Source: Bacteroidota bacterium (lineage in GTDB: Bacteria > Bacteroidota > Bacteroidia > Cytophagales > Cyclobacteriaceae). Taken from it: a DNA stretch of 64,000 bases. The DNA lies in contig VGMW01000002.1 in the NCBI GenBank assembly GCA_016866235.1, positions 496,001 to 560,000 of the forward strand, read 5' to 3'. The notes beneath the pieces are model-generated. The model was not told the DNA's origin, searched no databases, and worked only from the letters and a program-made list of their open reading frames with translations. Position numbers and translations under genes: made by a program. Shown here one piece after another: positions 22,191 through 32,400 of the stretch (its first letter is position 1; each line of letters starts with the position of its first letter).

Positions 22191-22814
22191 TTGGAAAGGC
22201 TTATTTCTTCTCGCACGCTCATTATCCTATTCGTTATGTCGTTTGGGATTGCTTCGGCGCAATACCAGAAAAGGATCATTCAGCTCTCCGGAGTGACCAT
22301 TGGGTCAGACAGTGCACGGGCAATTCCAGGCGTCCATGTATGGGTACCAAAGGCCGGAAGGGGTTCCATTACCAATGCTGCAGGATTTTTCTCATTGCCG
22401 GTGCTGGTCGGGGATAGTGTAGTGATTAGTGCGGTAGGCTATGTAAAACAACATTATATCGTCCCTAATCATTTTTCAGATTTTCTGACCCTGGTGATAG
22501 AAATGGTTGAAGACAATACTTTTCTAAGCCAGGTAACCATTACACCATTCCCAACAGAAGAGGTATTCAAACAGGCGGTATTGGCGCTGAATATTCCTAT
22601 GGACGAGGGAAGAATCGATCAACGAAACTTAAATGCTGAACTCATGGCCTTAATGGTTCGTACGACGCCCATGGATGCCAACATGAATTACCGGTATTAT
22701 ATGGAGCAGACCTCGGGAGGATTCACCGAGCGCTTCCAGCCCAGGACAAACCCGTTTCTTAATCCATTCAACTGGGCTAAGTTCTTTCGGGATCTAAAAA
22801 AGAACAGAAAATAA
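22191..22814 (+). CDS. Carboxypeptidase-regulatory-like domain protein, secreted
   Basis: Function unknown. After a signal peptide (RTLIILFVMSFGIASAQ) comes a CarboxypepD_reg-like beta-sandwich (about 25-115: IPGVHVWVPKAGRGSITNAAGFFSLPV, DSVVISAVGYV). This is the module also found at the N-terminus of TonB-dependent receptors and on many Bacteroidota surface proteins. The rest is about 85 residues with no recognised domain and no barrel. I chose TTG at 22191 because it starts a normal signal peptide and lies just after a consensus promoter; ATG 22146 lies upstream of that promoter. A strong terminator follows. Confidence 0.75.
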   Translation: MERLISSRTLIILFVMSFGIASAQYQKRIIQLSGVTIGSDSARAIPGVHVWVPKAGRGSITNAAGFFSLPVLVGDSVVISAVGYVKQHYIVPNHFSDFLTLVIEMVEDNTFLSQVTITPFPTEEVFKQAVLALNIPMDEGRIDQRNLNAELMALMVRTTPMDANMNYRYYMEQTSGGFTERFQPRTNPFLNPFNWAKFFRDLKKNRK

Positions 22815-22836
22815 AATCTGAAAATTTTGACCCAAC

Positions 22837-22866
22837 AAAAAAGGCCCGGTAAACCGGGCCTTTTTT
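22837..22866 (+). terminator. Rho-independent terminator
   Basis: The stem AAGGCCCGGT / ACCGGGCCTT, flanked by a run of A before and T after, closes a two-base-centred hairpin. It lies 22 bases after the stop of the gene ending at 22814. It is the strongest terminator in the window and could work in both directions. Confidence 0.93.
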
Positions 22867-22872
22867 AACTCA

Positions 22873-22950
22873 TCATTTCTTAAGCAACGGTTTGGTTTGG
22901 TCACGTGGAGGTTGCGCACAGCCAATTGCTTGGCTTTTGGTAAGAAATGA
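22873..22950. repeat. Long-stem inverted repeat, possible small structured RNA
   Basis: TCATTTCTTA (22873-22882) pairs perfectly with TAAGAAATGA (22941-22950). Inside, AAGCAA (22882-22887) can pair with TTGCTT (22926-22931). This gives an interrupted long stem capped by a G/T-rich loop. It lies just beyond a terminator, so it would need its own promoter. A small RNA or the terminal repeats of a degenerate miniature element are both possible. Confidence 0.45.
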
Positions 22951-23042
22951 CGAAAGAACGCCGACAATGAATATTGTCACAGCCAAGGTACTCAAGTTTT
23001 AATCCTGCGTGAACGTTAACAGTTAATAATTCACCCGCCTTG

Positions 23043-23075
23043 AATTAGTTGTAAATGATTCACAACTAATTTTTT
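23043..23075. promoter_or_regulatory. 10-bp inverted repeat upstream of hsp20
   Basis: AATTAGTTGT, nine bases, ACAACTAATT, then more T. The TTAG...CTAA ends and nine-base spacer recall the CIRCE operator layout, though the core bases differ from CIRCE. It could be a heat-shock operator for hsp20 (122 bases downstream) or a terminator for a transcript coming from the left. Confidence 0.5.
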
Positions 23076-23193
23076 GACTCATTTTACAGACAAATTGGCT
23101 GAAAAAATAAATAATTCAATATAAATAAGCCATTTTGGCATATTTTATAAACTGGTTCATTTTTTGACTAGGGTGGACTAAAACACAAAACAT

Positions 23194-23622
23194 ATGAGCT
23201 TAATAAAGTTTAAAACCTCAGAGTTTGCCCCTGTCACCTTCGGAAGTCTGATCGACAAATTCTTTGATGAATCCATGTCAAGATCCGGGGGTAGCGTCTT
23301 TGTTCCTACTGCTGATATTTCAGAGACCGAAAAATCTTTTGAAATCCACCTGGCGGTACCAGGGATGAAAAAAGAAGATTTTACCCTGGACTTAAATGAA
23401 CGCTACCTGACCATCAGTGGGGAGCGCAGGTTTCAAAAAGAAGCGAAGGAGAAGACCTGGCACACGGTACAAAACCACTATGGAAGCTTCAGCAGATCTT
23501 TTTATTTACCGGAGAACATCAACACATCGGGCATTGAAGCAAAATACAACGACGGAATTTTGGAGGTAATCCTTCCAAAGGACCAAAGCAAGGTTTTAAA
23601 AACCACCATTAAGGTGAATTAA
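23194..23622 (+). CDS. Hsp20/alpha-crystallin small heat shock protein
   Basis: ATP-independent holdase chaperone that binds unfolding proteins in the cytoplasm. The 142 residues have a short N-terminal arm and the alpha-crystallin domain at about 35-140, with IHLAVPGMKKEDF, the dimerisation region and the typical YNDGILEVILPK. The C-terminal extension lacks a clear I-x-I/V anchor. It is monocistronic: a 327-base structured gap lies before it and a terminator after it. Confidence 0.95.
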   Translation: MSLIKFKTSEFAPVTFGSLIDKFFDESMSRSGGSVFVPTADISETEKSFEIHLAVPGMKKEDFTLDLNERYLTISGERRFQKEAKEKTWHTVQNHYGSFSRSFYLPENINTSGIEAKYNDGILEVILPKDQSKVLKTTIKVN

Positions 23623-23646
23623 AAAACGCTTGCAGCGAACAAGATT

Positions 23647-23682
23647 AAGGCAACTGCTGTGAAGGCGGTTGCCTTTTCTTTT
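23647..23682 (+). terminator. Rho-independent terminator after hsp20
   Basis: AAGGCAACTGC and GCGGTTGCCTT form an 11-bp stem with one G-U pair and a seven-base loop, followed by TTCTTTTC. It lies 25 bases after the hsp20 stop. Confidence 0.85.
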
Positions 23683-23715
23683 CAATGAATTGTTACTTTT
23701 AGCCACGGAAAGCTT

Positions 23716-25254
23716 ATGGACAAAAAAATTGCGCAAATCCTTAAAGAATTAGGAATCAAGGCTGCTCAGCCAGGCACCAGCACAGGTGTCCGCTGGTTAA
23801 AGTCGGCCGGGAAAGACATTGCTTCTTACTCTCCAGTAGACGGATCATTGATAGGTAAAATCAAATCCACTGACCGAAAGGCCTTTGATGCTGCCGTGGC
23901 GGCTTCGCAAAAGGCCTTCCTGCAATGGAGAACAGTTCCTGCTCCAAAAAGAGGTGAAGTGGTTCGTCAGATTGGCGAAGCACTGAGGGCTAAAAAAGAT
24001 GCACTGGGGATGTTGGTATCCTATGAAATGGGAAAATCGCTTCAGGAAGGATTGGGTGAGGTTCAGGAGATGATCGATATCTGTGATTTTGCCGTTGGAC
24101 TTTCACGGCAATTGCATGGACTCACCATGCATTCAGAACGGCCATTGCACAGAATGTATGAACAATGGCATCCGCTTGGTGTGGTTGGAATTATTTCTGC
24201 TTTTAATTTTCCTGTAGCGGTGTGGTCATGGAATGCCATGCTTGCCTGGGTTTGTGGAGATACGTGTTTGTGGAAACCTTCTGAAAAAACACCACTATGT
24301 GGCATTGCTTGTCAGAACATTGTTTCTGAAGTATTCAAAAAAAATCAGGTGCCCGAAGGGGTAAGTTCGTTGGTGAATGGTGATTATAGAGTGGGCGAAT
24401 GGATTTCTTCTTCCAGCCAAATTCCTCTGGTATCGGCTACAGGATCGACGCGGATGGGTGTAGCGGTTGCTAAAACGGTCGCAGCCAGACTTGGGCGATC
24501 GCTTCTTGAACTTGGCGGAAACAATGCCATTATTGTGACCGCTAATGCCGACTTAGACATGACGGTTCGTGGGGCAGTTTTTGGTGCCGTAGGAACAGCT
24601 GGACAGCGGTGCACCACAACCCGACGATTGATTGTTCATGAATCTGTTTATAAGAAAGTGCGAGAACGTCTGGTTAAAGCCTATGCTCAGTTGAAAATTG
24701 GCAATCCGCTGAATGCTGCGAATCATGTCGGTCCGCTGATCGATCGGGCGGCAGTACAGCAATACCTAAGCGCTTTGAAAAAAATTGTTTCGGAGGGAGG
24801 TAAAATACTGGTGGCCGGTGGTGTACTTAAGGGCAATGAATTTGGCTCAGGTTGTTATGTAAAGCCTGCGATAGCCGAAGTCCGAAACAACTTCCGAATT
24901 GTTCAGGAAGAGACTTTTGCGCCTATTCTATATCTAATCAAATACAAAACATTGGATGAGGCCATCGCCTTACAAAATGGTGTGCGCCAGGGTCTCTCTT
25001 CAGCCATAATGACTTCCAACATGTATGAAATGGAGCAATTCCTTTCTGCTGCTGGCTCGGATTGCGGTATTGCCAACGTAAACATTGGAACCTCCGGTGC
25101 AGAAATTGGCGGCGCTTTTGGTGGAGAAAAGGAAACGGGTGGCGGAAGAGAATCTGGTTCTGATGCCTGGAAGGTCTATATGCGTCGTCAGACCAACACC
25201 ATTCATTATGGTAAAACGCTCGCGCTGGCGCAGGGGATTAAGTTTGATGTCTAA
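23716..25254 (+). CDS. ALDH7-type aldehyde dehydrogenase (alpha-aminoadipic semialdehyde dehydrogenase-like)
   Basis: NAD(P)-dependent aldehyde dehydrogenase. The 512 residues match the ALDH7 (antiquitin) group, whose members oxidise alpha-aminoadipate semialdehyde in lysine breakdown. Visible features are the FNFPVAVWSWN segment, the general-base glutamate in LELGGNNA, the catalytic cysteine near residue 299 in GQRCTTTRRL, and the C-terminal GGGRESGSDAWK. TACTTTTA just upstream (23694-23701) is one mismatch from the -7 consensus. Lysine breakdown would fit the glutaryl-CoA dehydrogenase at 52035, but the genes are not linked; exact substrate is inferred. Confidence 0.88.
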   Translation: MDKKIAQILKELGIKAAQPGTSTGVRWLKSAGKDIASYSPVDGSLIGKIKSTDRKAFDAAVAASQKAFLQWRTVPAPKRGEVVRQIGEALRAKKDALGMLVSYEMGKSLQEGLGEVQEMIDICDFAVGLSRQLHGLTMHSERPLHRMYEQWHPLGVVGIISAFNFPVAVWSWNAMLAWVCGDTCLWKPSEKTPLCGIACQNIVSEVFKKNQVPEGVSSLVNGDYRVGEWISSSSQIPLVSATGSTRMGVAVAKTVAARLGRSLLELGGNNAIIVTANADLDMTVRGAVFGAVGTAGQRCTTTRRLIVHESVYKKVRERLVKAYAQLKIGNPLNAANHVGPLIDRAAVQQYLSALKKIVSEGGKILVAGGVLKGNEFGSGCYVKPAIAEVRNNFRIVQEETFAPILYLIKYKTLDEAIALQNGVRQGLSSAIMTSNMYEMEQFLSAAGSDCGIANVNIGTSGAEIGGAFGGEKETGGGRESGSDAWKVYMRRQTNTIHYGKTLALAQGIKFDV

Positions 25255-25282
25255 GTGAAAAAAATAAATTAATCATCGGGAT

Positions 25283-25690
25283 ATGGCAACCAGAAAATTC
25301 AGATCGGTGATGTTGGTGGATGACAGCGAAATTGATAACCTGATCAACCAGAAAATGATTGAGGCGGCTAGTATTGCTGATATCATTTACACGCAAACCG
25401 GTGCACGAAGTGCCATCGAATTCCTTCGCAACGTGGAAAAAATTGATAATCCTGATCCTGTTTTGCCTGATGTAATTTTTCTGGACATTGACATGCCGCT
25501 CATGGATGGTTTCCAGTTTTTGGATGAGTTTGAAAGACTTTCAGAAAAAACCAGGAAGAAAATCAGTATTGTAATGCTGACCAGTTCCATCAATCCTCAA
25601 GACTCTGTCCGGGCAAGAAAATACAGTTCAGTTATTCTTTTCCTTAACAAGCCTTTGACCCACAACAGCATTGTTCAGCTTCCGCTCTGA
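25283..25690 (+). CDS. Single-domain response regulator
   Basis: A CheY-like receiver with no output domain, 135 residues. It shows the acidic pair in VMLVDDSE, the phosphoacceptor Asp68 in FLDIDMP, the switch threonine in MLTSS and the conserved lysine in LNKPLT. It presumably acts by protein contact. No histidine kinase lies nearby. It follows the aldehyde dehydrogenase by 28 bases, and its last 16 bases overlap the end of the gene on the opposite strand. Confidence 0.9.
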   Translation: MATRKFRSVMLVDDSEIDNLINQKMIEAASIADIIYTQTGARSAIEFLRNVEKIDNPDPVLPDVIFLDIDMPLMDGFQFLDEFERLSEKTRKKISIVMLTSSINPQDSVRARKYSSVILFLNKPLTHNSIVQLPL

Positions 25691-27141
25691 AAATCTACTG
25701 CACAAAGTTTTTTCACAAAAGCGTCATCCATTCTGATGAAACTGGTGGGAGAGAAGTAGGTGCTCAGTGGTAAATTTCCTATCCGTTCCGCCAGTGCCTT
25801 AATCCGAACCGCTTTGTCGCGTGCCGAATCGCTGGCTGCATATTTCAGCATTTTTAAGAACAGAACAATGTTTTCACAGGCGTCTTTACCCAACAACCTG
25901 ATTTGTCTTTGAATGCTGCTTGACAATTGATTGAATAAATCAAAGTCATTTTGCATGCAATATTGCAGGGCCAGCAGCGCCTTGATTTCCATCAAAACAA
26001 ACGGATAATTTTTAAGTCCGGATGAGTTCAAAAGTTGGTTGATGATTTTTGCTGATTCATCGTATTTGCCAACATAATAATTGGATAGTGCCCGGTAGAT
26101 GTCAAAAACTGCTGTGGTTACCAGATCGCCTCCGTCGAGTTCAATATCCCTGAATAAATTTTCATTTTCTGCATAAAGCTCCATTTCTACCCCAAGACGA
26201 AGTGACCGGGACAATTTAGAAATCAAAAATTGAGGTGGAAAAGTAAAGTAGCCGTAATTCATCAGCAGGTTGGTAGCGGCCTCATTGATCTCCTCATAAT
26301 ATTTTTCTGCCTGCTTGAATACGCGGTAGTGGTTGTAGTACTCGAGTTTGAGAAATTCAAACACCAGCCGCAGATGGTAGTACACCGGGTCCATGGGGTA
26401 ATTGTCGAAAACCTTCTGGACGTTGGAGAAGATGTCTTCGACAGATTCCAGATTTTGCTCGGTTCCAGGATCTGATTCCACAAACAATTGATGGAATACA
26501 TTGATGCAGGAACTAAAAATATACAACCGGTGCGACTGGTAAAGCTTGGCAACGCTGTGCATCTCTTTCAGCTGAAGGTTGAGGCTCATTTTATCCTGCG
26601 GGGATGCAGAAAAATAATAGCTGGAAAACTTTTTGAAATATTCTGCCACCAGGTGTTCCGCCTTGTCCACTGCGAGGGTGTAGGCAATATGACGGTTGTA
26701 GAGCTGGGAATATGTAAACTGTTCTGATGAATTCAAGTGAAGTTTTTTGAGCTGTTTGTACACCACCGTGAGTTCATTCGCCAGGTCGTAATCAATAAGC
26801 TCTTTCTCGATTTTTTTAAGGGTAGCAATGCTGATCGTTCGTTTTTTGGTGAACAGCACTTCGTTGATGTTGGCGACCTTCTTTAAGATGTCGGTCCGTG
26901 GGCTCTCCATTTGCTGGAGAAGGTGTTCCTCAATTTTTTGATTTAACCTGGAGCGAAGTGTATAATAGGCATTCGCGTTGACGTCAAGCTCTACCATGAT
27001 CTTGCTGTCCGATAGATTGAGGTCGCGCAGTGATTTCATCAGATAGGCTGATTTCTCTGCGTTGCTGGTAATCAATGACTCGTAAATGGCCTGAAAATCC
27101 TTCTCGGAGAGTTGCTTAATGATGTTCTTAAGTTTGGCCAT
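25675..27141 (-). CDS. Helical-repeat protein of unknown function
   Basis: I do not recognise this 488-residue protein. It has no signal peptide or membrane segment, so it is probably cytoplasmic. It is predominantly helical, with paired amphipathic helices and TPR-like spacing (for example the run around ALSNYYVGKYDESAKIINQL near 355), suggesting a scaffold for protein contacts. An acidic/basic N-terminus (MAKLKNIIKQLSEKDFQ) is followed by a region resembling those of Bacteroidota proteins of similar size. It has its own promoter and overlaps the lone response regulator tail to tail. Confidence 0.75.
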   Translation of the reverse strand: MAKLKNIIKQLSEKDFQAIYESLITSNAEKSAYLMKSLRDLNLSDSKIMVELDVNANAYYTLRSRLNQKIEEHLLQQMESPRTDILKKVANINEVLFTKKRTISIATLKKIEKELIDYDLANELTVVYKQLKKLHLNSSEQFTYSQLYNRHIAYTLAVDKAEHLVAEYFKKFSSYYFSASPQDKMSLNLQLKEMHSVAKLYQSHRLYIFSSCINVFHQLFVESDPGTEQNLESVEDIFSNVQKVFDNYPMDPVYYHLRLVFEFLKLEYYNHYRVFKQAEKYYEEINEAATNLLMNYGYFTFPPQFLISKLSRSLRLGVEMELYAENENLFRDIELDGGDLVTTAVFDIYRALSNYYVGKYDESAKIINQLLNSSGLKNYPFVLMEIKALLALQYCMQNDFDLFNQLSSSIQRQIRLLGKDACENIVLFLKMLKYAASDSARDKAVRIKALAERIGNLPLSTYFSPTSFIRMDDAFVKKLCAVDFQSGS

Positions 27142-27165
27142 AACCGTTCTGAGCGGTTCAAATTA

Positions 27166-27173
27166 CAAATTTA
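27166..27173 (-). promoter_or_regulatory. Predicted -7 element for the helical-repeat gene
   Basis: Minus-strand TAAATTTG is a full TAnnTTTG match, 24 bases before the ATG at 27141. The short leader also holds the imperfect dyad AACCG-N7-CGGTT (27142-27158). Confidence 0.45.
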
Positions 27174-27245
27174 CCCTGTGACAGCGTTTCCTGAGGCTAA
27201 AAGTGAAATAGAGTTATTTATTACCTTACCATAAATAAACGGGCA

Positions 27246-28223
27246 ATGGAATTCAAAATAGCAGGGCAATCTGTTCGTCGGGGCGAATTCCGGGAGATCA
27301 ACATCAACATCGCCCGATTGCCTTCGCATACGCAAATCGATACACCAATTTATGTTTATCGGTCAAAGGAGCCTGGTCCGGTATTGGGTTTGATGGCTGG
27401 GATGCATGGTGATGAAATCAATGGCATGGAAATCGTCCGAAGGATTCTTGATTCTGATTTTCATAAGGTGAACCGTGGTACGGTGGTGTGCATTCCGATT
27501 ATTAACGTTTATGGTTTTCTTAATTACTCAAGGGAGGTTCCGGATGGAAAAGACATCAACCGATCCTTCCCGGGAAATAAAAATGGATCACTTGCTTCAA
27601 GGGTTGCATGGCATGTGACCCATGAAATAATTCCTTCCATCGAAGTGGGCATTGATTTCCACACGGGCGGCGCCATGCGTACAAACTATCCGCAGGTCCG
27701 CTGTCAGTTGTCAGACGAAAAAAATGCTGAACTGGCCAATTTTTTTTCAGCACCATTTACCATTGATTCTGGATTCAGACCCAATTCCCTCCGTCAAACT
27801 GCCGCGAAAAAAGGCAAGCGCATCATTGTTTACGAGGGCGGGGAGTCGCTCCGGTTCGACCATAAGGCAATTGAGGAAGGTGTAAACGGAACGCTGCGCC
27901 TAATGCATAAACTCGGTATGACCGAATGGTCGCCTTCAGCATCAGAAGAAACCAAAGTGATTTGGAATACTGCTTGGGTCAGGTCAAAATATGCTGGTTT
28001 GTTTCAGTCTATGGTGGAGTGTGGATGCTTGGTTGAAAAAGGCCAGGTGGTAGGCACCATTACTGATCCTTTTGGTGAATTCAAGGAATCGGTCAAGGCT
28101 AGTGAAAAGGGATTTGTAATCGGACTGAACAATCATCCAGTTGTCAATGCAGGTGATGCTTTACTGCATCTGGGCATGGACAATTATTGTAAGATCAATT
28201 CAGACCAGGCGCTGACTGACTAA
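27246..28223 (+). CDS. Succinylglutamate desuccinylase/aspartoacylase-family metallohydrolase
   Basis: Predicted zinc-dependent amide hydrolase of the M14-like AstE/AspA superfamily. The metal-binding motif is AGMHGDEINGMEI (His and Glu), the second metal histidine is in GIDFHTGG, and a later YEGGES segment fits the substrate pocket. The C-terminal 90 residues form a beta-barrel-like domain (VEKGQVVGTITDPFG). Length, 325 residues, is normal. Substrate cannot be read from sequence. The stop sits one base from the stop of the converging porP/sprF-like gene. Confidence 0.88.
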   Translation: MEFKIAGQSVRRGEFREININIARLPSHTQIDTPIYVYRSKEPGPVLGLMAGMHGDEINGMEIVRRILDSDFHKVNRGTVVCIPIINVYGFLNYSREVPDGKDINRSFPGNKNGSLASRVAWHVTHEIIPSIEVGIDFHTGGAMRTNYPQVRCQLSDEKNAELANFFSAPFTIDSGFRPNSLRQTAAKKGKRIIVYEGGESLRFDHKAIEEGVNGTLRLMHKLGMTEWSPSASEETKVIWNTAWVRSKYAGLFQSMVECGCLVEKGQVVGTITDPFGEFKESVKASEKGFVIGLNNHPVVNAGDALLHLGMDNYCKINSDQALTD

Positions 28224-28224
28224 A

Positions 28225-29301
28225 CTAAAAAGTAGGACAGGGAATAATCAATTTATCCTTGGTGGGTTTCCTTGGATTTCTGATTGGCCATGAATAAACC
28301 AGGCTGAATTCGTGTGCGCCTCCGCTACCAGCGCCCAATTGTGAGATCGTATAGTCGTAACTGTATCCAATGTTGAGGATGTCGTTAAGATTTTTTCCAC
28401 TCTTTTTAACGAAACCCAACGATAAAACCAGTGACTCATTGTTGGTGAAATCATTCACTTTTTTGAAAGGAACGCCTCTGTACCAGGTGCCCATTACAAA
28501 AGGTTCCAGGGTTAGGTAAAGCCCGACATCCATTTGATCAAATTGTCCCTGATGCCGGTATTGAAATGCCGGTGCGAGAGAACGTTCCTGACTTTTCGTC
28601 TCGTATCCCTGCCCCATTGTTCCGGATTGAAGGAAAAATTTCCAACCTGCGTGAGCAGAAAATTTAGTGGGCAAGCGGTCTTCGCTTCCTGCGAGTGATT
28701 GATCAGGTCTTGTCAGATGGCTTGCGGCTACACCAAGCCACGCATTGGATGAGAAGAGGAGTCCTCCGAAGGATAGATCAGGGTAGAAGACGGACTGACC
28801 ATTATCCAACACCTCTCCTGAAACCGGATTAATGATTCCCGTGAGCGGATCAATTTGGTCACCAAAAATCAGGCGGTCGTAATTGATGGATCGGTTGCTG
28901 AGCGCAACCTGTACCCCCGGGCGAAAACTTAGCTTATCGGTAAGTCTAAGTTGATAAGCATATTGAAGACCTATGCTTGTGTTCTGTAATCCCAAAACGG
29001 TCGCGTAATCTCTGGTAAATATGGCGCCAATACCACTGTTGTAATCTTCTAGGTAAAAATCAGCGAAGGCGGAGACCGTTGTAAAGTTTGCGTCTATGGA
29101 AGGCCACTGATTACGGTAATTAAGTCCTATCCTCCCTTGCTGGGAAGAGCCAGCAAATGCAGGATTCAGGTAGAGCGGCGCTGCATAGAACTGGGAGAAC
29201 TGTGGATCCTGAGCGTACAATGAAACGGTTGATACAATGACGGTAACGACCACAGACATGGCGGTCAAAGCTGTCGATAACCGGTTTCTTTTTTTACGCA
29301 T
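28225..29301 (-). CDS. PorP/SprF-family type IX secretion membrane protein
   Basis: Outer-membrane barrel of about 358 residues. The N-terminus is a signal peptide ending SLYAQ, followed directly by the family hallmark DPQFSQFYAAPLYLNPAFAG and LNYRNQWP. PorP/SprF proteins help secrete or anchor specific T9SS clients, and are usually encoded beside a large protein with a type-B sorting domain, exactly as here (divergent gene at 29445). I use ATG 29301; a TTG at 29310 would add three residues. Confidence 0.92.
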   Translation of the reverse strand: MRKKRNRLSTALTAMSVVVTVIVSTVSLYAQDPQFSQFYAAPLYLNPAFAGSSQQGRIGLNYRNQWPSIDANFTTVSAFADFYLEDYNSGIGAIFTRDYATVLGLQNTSIGLQYAYQLRLTDKLSFRPGVQVALSNRSINYDRLIFGDQIDPLTGIINPVSGEVLDNGQSVFYPDLSFGGLLFSSNAWLGVAASHLTRPDQSLAGSEDRLPTKFSAHAGWKFFLQSGTMGQGYETKSQERSLAPAFQYRHQGQFDQMDVGLYLTLEPFVMGTWYRGVPFKKVNDFTNNESLVLSLGFVKKSGKNLNDILNIGYSYDYTISQLGAGSGGAHEFSLVYSWPIRNPRKPTKDKLIIPCPTF

Positions 29302-29444
29302 CTCTTGCAAAGTAAATCCATTCCGGGGTCTAACGGAAACCCAGGAGCCTCACAGGGATGACCTGTGGCCTTTATTAACGTAAATTGCCGGTCAATCATA
29401 TACTTTTCAACCAAAGATTCGTTCAAGGACAGTTGTTTGCCTCC

Positions 29445-32400
29445 ATGATCATGCAAATAGGAAAGTTGTGCCGGATGATGGTTGTTTTGGCGGTAGGATT
29501 TTGTCTTTCCGTCGAAACCTACGGGCAATCACCTGGTTACGGACAGCATAAAGGTATGCGCCATTGGGTTTTCGGATCCAGTAACAACAATTTGCAGTTC
29601 AATCGGGTAACGGCGAAGCCCACTGTATTTAATGATCAGGCCTCACCATTTGGCAATGGCGGATCCGCAACCTGTTCGGATCCAGTTACCGGTAACCTTC
29701 TTTTCTATACCGATGGCAATAACGTTTATGATTTTTCTCATCGGTCTATGCCCAATGGAACAGGCTTGGGAGGAGCCGCCTCGTCCAATCAACCGGCAGC
29801 CATATGCCCTGTCCCTGGTCAGCCGGACAAATATTTTGTTTTCACCAACTCCGCTACGCCGGATGCTGCCGGATCAATTTCCTATGCAGTGGTTGATATG
29901 GGCCGCTCCGGCAATGCAGTGTTGCCAGCTCCACCCGCTGGTGAGGTGGAGTCTAAAAATCAGCCGACCGGGTTAAATGGTGTTTCGGAGGCTATGTTGA
30001 TCATACCTAAACCTGATGGTTTAGGTTTTTGGCTGATCACCCAGGAACGGGGTACAAGAAATTATTCATCCACCAATATTTCTGCTGCATCCTATACGGG
30101 CGGAGGTTTCATTACTTCTACTTTTTCAGGATTGGGTCTTCCAATGAATGCTGCTCATTTTGCCTGGCATAAAGCTTCCAGAAAACTGGCGGTAGCACCA
30201 TCTTCAGAGCAAGTTGATGCGGTTATTTTTAATCTCGACGATGCTACCGGCGCCATAACCTTCGATCAATTTATTTTTAATTCAGCAGGTAAGCCTGCTG
30301 GTAAGCAAGCCATCTATGATTTAGAATGGTCTGCGGGCGGAAATTTTTTATACCTATCGGTATTGGAAGATCTAAATCGTGGAGGTAATGGAGACGTACT
30401 TCAATACGATTTATCCAATCCCACCAATACGCTCACCTCTGTTTTGCCCGCTTCCGTAAGTCGATCCTATGGCTTGCAGATGGGAAACGACTCACTCCTA
30501 TATCACCTTTACCAGAAGCTTCCCGCGGGACCTATTCTTCTGGGGAGAATTGAAAAACCAGATACAGTTGCTGCGGGTGTTCGGTACAATGCTGCGCCAT
30601 TTGGTCCACAGGATTGGGCGGGCACTCAATTCCCAGCGCTGGTACCATTGGCTGATCCGCAATTCAATTTGAGTTTTGAGGTAAGTGGTGACTGCCAGAA
30701 AAGTCCAATTTTTTTCTATCCTAAAGTCACTCCGGTGGCGGAGCGTCTGGAGTGGGATTTTGGAGACGGGCAATTCTCGTCAGCCTGGAATCCCGCGCAT
30801 TCCTATGAAACCGGCACAAGTTTCTCTGTAACCATGACAGCGTTTCTAAATGGTTTCAGCAAGTCGGTAACGCAATCCATAACCTTAAAGACTTTTAGTC
30901 TTGAACTACAGGTCACCAGCGACACCACGGCATGTAAGAGTGAATTTCCGCCTCCGCGTGGATCCAATTCACCAAAAGCTTTTTCAGTGGAGGCCAAAGC
31001 GCAGGGCGGTGGAACGCCTACTTATGTTTGGTCTAATGGTGACACGGGGGCTGTACTTACGCCTGATTCTGCGGGTTACTATTATGTGGTGGCAACAGAT
31101 CCTGCCTCGGGGTGTAAGGCTTATGCGGGTGTAAATGTTAAAGAATATGGTCTGCAGGATCAGCGTTCTAATGTTTGGTATTTTGGAACGAAGGCGGGTA
31201 TTGATTTTAATGTTCAACCACCGGCACCATTAGACGATAGTGCTATGGATGCTCCCGAAGGTTGTGCGGTGGTTGGCGACAGGAATGGAAGAGTAATTTT
31301 TTATACCGACGGTGATAAAGTTTTTGACCGACTTCACAATCAAATCGCCGTCGGAATCGGAGGTGATCCAGCTTCGGCGCAAAGTGCACTGATCATGTCT
31401 CTACCTGACGATGAAACCCTTTATTACATATTCACCACTCAGGCCAATCGATTGGGCACGGCCCACACTTTATTTTATTCACTTTTTGATCTTAAAGAAA
31501 ATGGTGGCTTGGGTGCCGTGGTTAAGCAAAAAATCCCCTTGTTCAACAGAAGCACCGAGCGCATTACTGCTAATGAAAACTGGCTTATTGCGCATGAGTA
31601 TGGTAACAATTCATTTCGTTCCTACCGTGTTACCTCCACTGGAATCGCCAACCCCATCATCACCAGCATTGGATCTGAACACAGTTATCTTGTTCCGGAG
31701 CAGGCTGAGGGATGCATGAAAATCGGTCCAAGGAACAACATCGCTGTTCCTGTTAGTAAGCCTGGATCGTCCAATCAAATTGAAATTTTTCAGTTGATAG
31801 ATTCAACTGGTGTGATAACCAATTATCGAAAGGTTAACCTCAATGAACCAACAGGAAAGATTTATGGTATTGAGTTTTCCCCAGGCGGAAATAAACTGTT
31901 TGCCTCCATCCAGGGTGCTTCTTCAAAAATATTTGAATACTTCCTTGACAGTATTAATGCAGTTTATTTCCGCAATTCAGTGGTTAACTCAGCCAAAATT
32001 GGCGCACTTCAGTTGGCGCCGGATGGTCAGATTTATATTGCAAAGGATGGAGAATCGGTATTGGGAACAATTCTAGTAAGTGAGGATACTACCAGGGCAT
32101 CCGGATTTAATTTCAATGCTTTCAATCTCAAATCCGGTTCGAGGAGTCGGCTGGGGCTGCCCAACTTCATTCAACAAACCGGCAATGCTTTTGGAGGCCC
32201 TGCTTTAAGCTACTCAGATGTTTGTATTGGAGATCCAATAACTTTTGCAGCGGTTAAAACAGATGCAATTGATAATGTTTTATGGTCATTTGGTGATGGG
32301 GCGAGTGCGCTTGAAGATACTGTCACCCATGTTTATGCTGCACCCAATATTTATGCCGTTACGTTGGGTGTAACCAACCGTTGTGGACTTGATACAACCC

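Larger units (their letters stand above)
22867..23193. other. Gene-free stretch with several inverted repeats
   Basis: 327 bases between a terminator and hsp20 with no convincing reading frame. It holds a long-arm hairpin (22873-22950), GACAAT-GAAT-ATTGTC (22963-22978), and a 10-bp inverted repeat followed by T residues (23043-23075). The last 120 bases are AT-rich and presumably contain the hsp20 promoter, although I find no TAnnTTTG match. A small RNA gene is possible. Confidence 0.6.

Noticed and set aside
29385-29444. Earlier start for the giant surface protein at 29385
   Set aside because: It adds 20 residues before an otherwise normal signal peptide, and overlaps the region where the divergent promoters should lie.
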